Assembly: GCF_018390645.1 (NCBI RefSeq)
Contig: NZ_JAHBGC010000038.1
Coordinates: 54,337-118,336 of the forward strand
Source: Ancylobacter dichloromethanicus
Lineage (GTDB): Bacteria > Pseudomonadota > Alphaproteobacteria > Rhizobiales > Xanthobacteraceae
Length of the DNA: 64,000 bases
Reading direction: 5' to 3'
A model generated the notes under the pieces. The model saw only the letters and a program-made list of their open reading frames with translations. It was not told the origin of the DNA and did not search any database. The first letter of the stretch is position 1. Each line of letters begins with the position of its first letter. The translations under genes and the position numbers were made by a program. Shown one piece after another: positions 63,434-64,000 of this stretch.

Positions 63434-64000
63434 GCGAGACCCGCCTCATCGCTCCCGACAAGCGCGAGGAAGACCTCGCGGAGGCCTCGCTGCGCCCGCA
63501 GAACCTCGCCGAATTTGTCGGGCAGGAGCAGGCGCGGGCCAATCTCGACATCTTCATCAAGGCGGCCAAGGCGCGTGGCGAGGCGCTGGACCATGTGCTG
63601 TTCGTCGGCCCGCCGGGGCTCGGCAAGACCACGCTGGCGCAGATCGTGGCGCGCGAACTGGGCGTCGGCTTCCGCTCCACCTCCGGCCCGGTGATCGCCA
63701 AGGCGGGCGACCTCGCGGCGCTGCTGACCAATCTCGAAGAGCGCGACGTGCTGTTCATCGACGAGATTCACCGGCTCAACCCGGCGGTGGAGGAAATCCT
63801 CTACCCGGCGATGGAGGATTACGAACTCGACCTGATCATCGGCGAGGGGCCGGCGGCGCGCTCGGTGAAGATTTCGCTGTCGAAGTTCACCCTTGTCGGC
63901 GCGACCACGCGATCGGGACTGCTGACCACGCCGCTGCGCGACCGTTTCGGCATCCCGATCCGGCTGAATTTCTACACGGTGGAGGAACTGGAACTGGTGG
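63430..64000 (+). CDS. ruvB: Holliday junction branch migration helicase RuvB (3' end outside window)
   Basis: The first 190 residues of RuvB start at a GTG overlapping ruvA. Visible are [20 protein letters not shown], Walker [17 protein letters not shown], Walker [17 protein letters not shown] and [21 protein letters not shown] (sensor 1 and arginine finger region). It is the AAA+ motor of branch migration; the rest of the gene is off the window. Confidence 0.97.
   Translation, partial: MSETRLIAPDKREEDLAEASLRPQNLAEFVGQEQARANLDIFIKAAKARGEALDHVLFVGPPGLGKTTLAQIVARELGVGFRSTSGPVIAKAGDLAALLTNLEERDVLFIDEIHRLNPAVEEILYPAMEDYELDLIIGEGPAARSVKISLSKFTLVGATTRSGLLTTPLRDRFGIPIRLNFYTVEELELV

Overview
The window is high-GC, gene-dense DNA of an alphaproteobacterium, most likely a Hyphomicrobiales (Rhizobiales) member close to the Xanthobacteraceae. 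The reasons are a circularly permuted two-piece tmRNA gene, alpha-type SspB, GapR, TrcR and RcdA family proteins, alphaproteobacteria-type DUF families (DUF882, DUF1036, DUF1192, DUF1244, DUF2065, DUF4164, DUF4169, DUF4260), the APH-type homoserine kinase, and strong third-position GC bias on both strands. The genus is an inference. Nearly everything is chromosomal core. No tRNA or rRNA genes, no CRISPR, no transposase and no prophage were seen.

Layout. 1-3.7 kb: the 3' part of an L,D-transpeptidase gene and a secreted DUF882 (M15-like) protein, both acting on the cell wall. 3.8-7.5 kb: GapR, DUF1244, an N-formylglutamate amidohydrolase-like enzyme, a glycerate 2-kinase and a secreted DUF1036 protein. 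7.6-11.7 kb (minus): hflK-hflC-DUF2065-degP, a membrane and envelope quality-control operon with a clear promoter. 11.7-14.8 kb: a ribbon-helix-helix/DUF4169 pair, fumC and a Spy-like periplasmic protein. 14.9-20 kb: GNAT-thyA, the split tmRNA next to its ClpXP adaptor gene sspB, a flavin amine oxidase and folA. 20-25.5 kb: a TPR protein whose gene end is tandemly duplicated, rpmJ, rnhA-thrB-ispH, a YceI protein, and trcR with a near-consensus promoter.

25.6-36 kb: prpE, two YdcH proteins, a peroxiredoxin, a DsbD-N-like protein, YqgE, a 7TM-PAS-GGDEF-EAL protein with a broken GGDEF site, a Sel1-repeat protein and a divergent ThiE-like protein. 36-39.5 kb: a large secreted repeat protein and an orphan PstB. 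39.6-45.3 kb (minus): tkt-gap-pgk-fba, a glycolysis/Calvin-type carbon operon with a strong terminator and several intercistronic hairpins. 45.6-52.2 kb: DUF4164-zapA, suhB, an orphan MotA/OmpA stator-like pair, a GNAT, an ABC exporter and rpmE. 52.3-57.3 kb: RcdA, DUF1192, a quinone reductase, a palindromic intergenic element, 6S RNA followed by 5-formyl-THF cyclo-ligase, ymdB, and an AT-rich FkbM methyltransferase inserted before yebC. 58-64 kb: TauE/SafE and EamA transporters, a divergent LysR/aldo-keto reductase pair, and ruvC-ruvA-ruvB, with ruvB running off the end.

Common themes are regulated proteolysis (tmRNA tag, SspB, RcdA, HflKC, DegP), cell-cycle control (GapR, TrcR, RcdA, ZapA) and central carbon flow (fumC, tkt-gap-pgk-fba, prpE, glycerate kinase). 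The folate/thymidylate genes thyA, folA and fau lie in separate clusters. The least explained items are the large secreted repeat protein, the orphan stator pair, the orphan PstB, the FkbM insertion and several precise inverted or direct repeats between genes.
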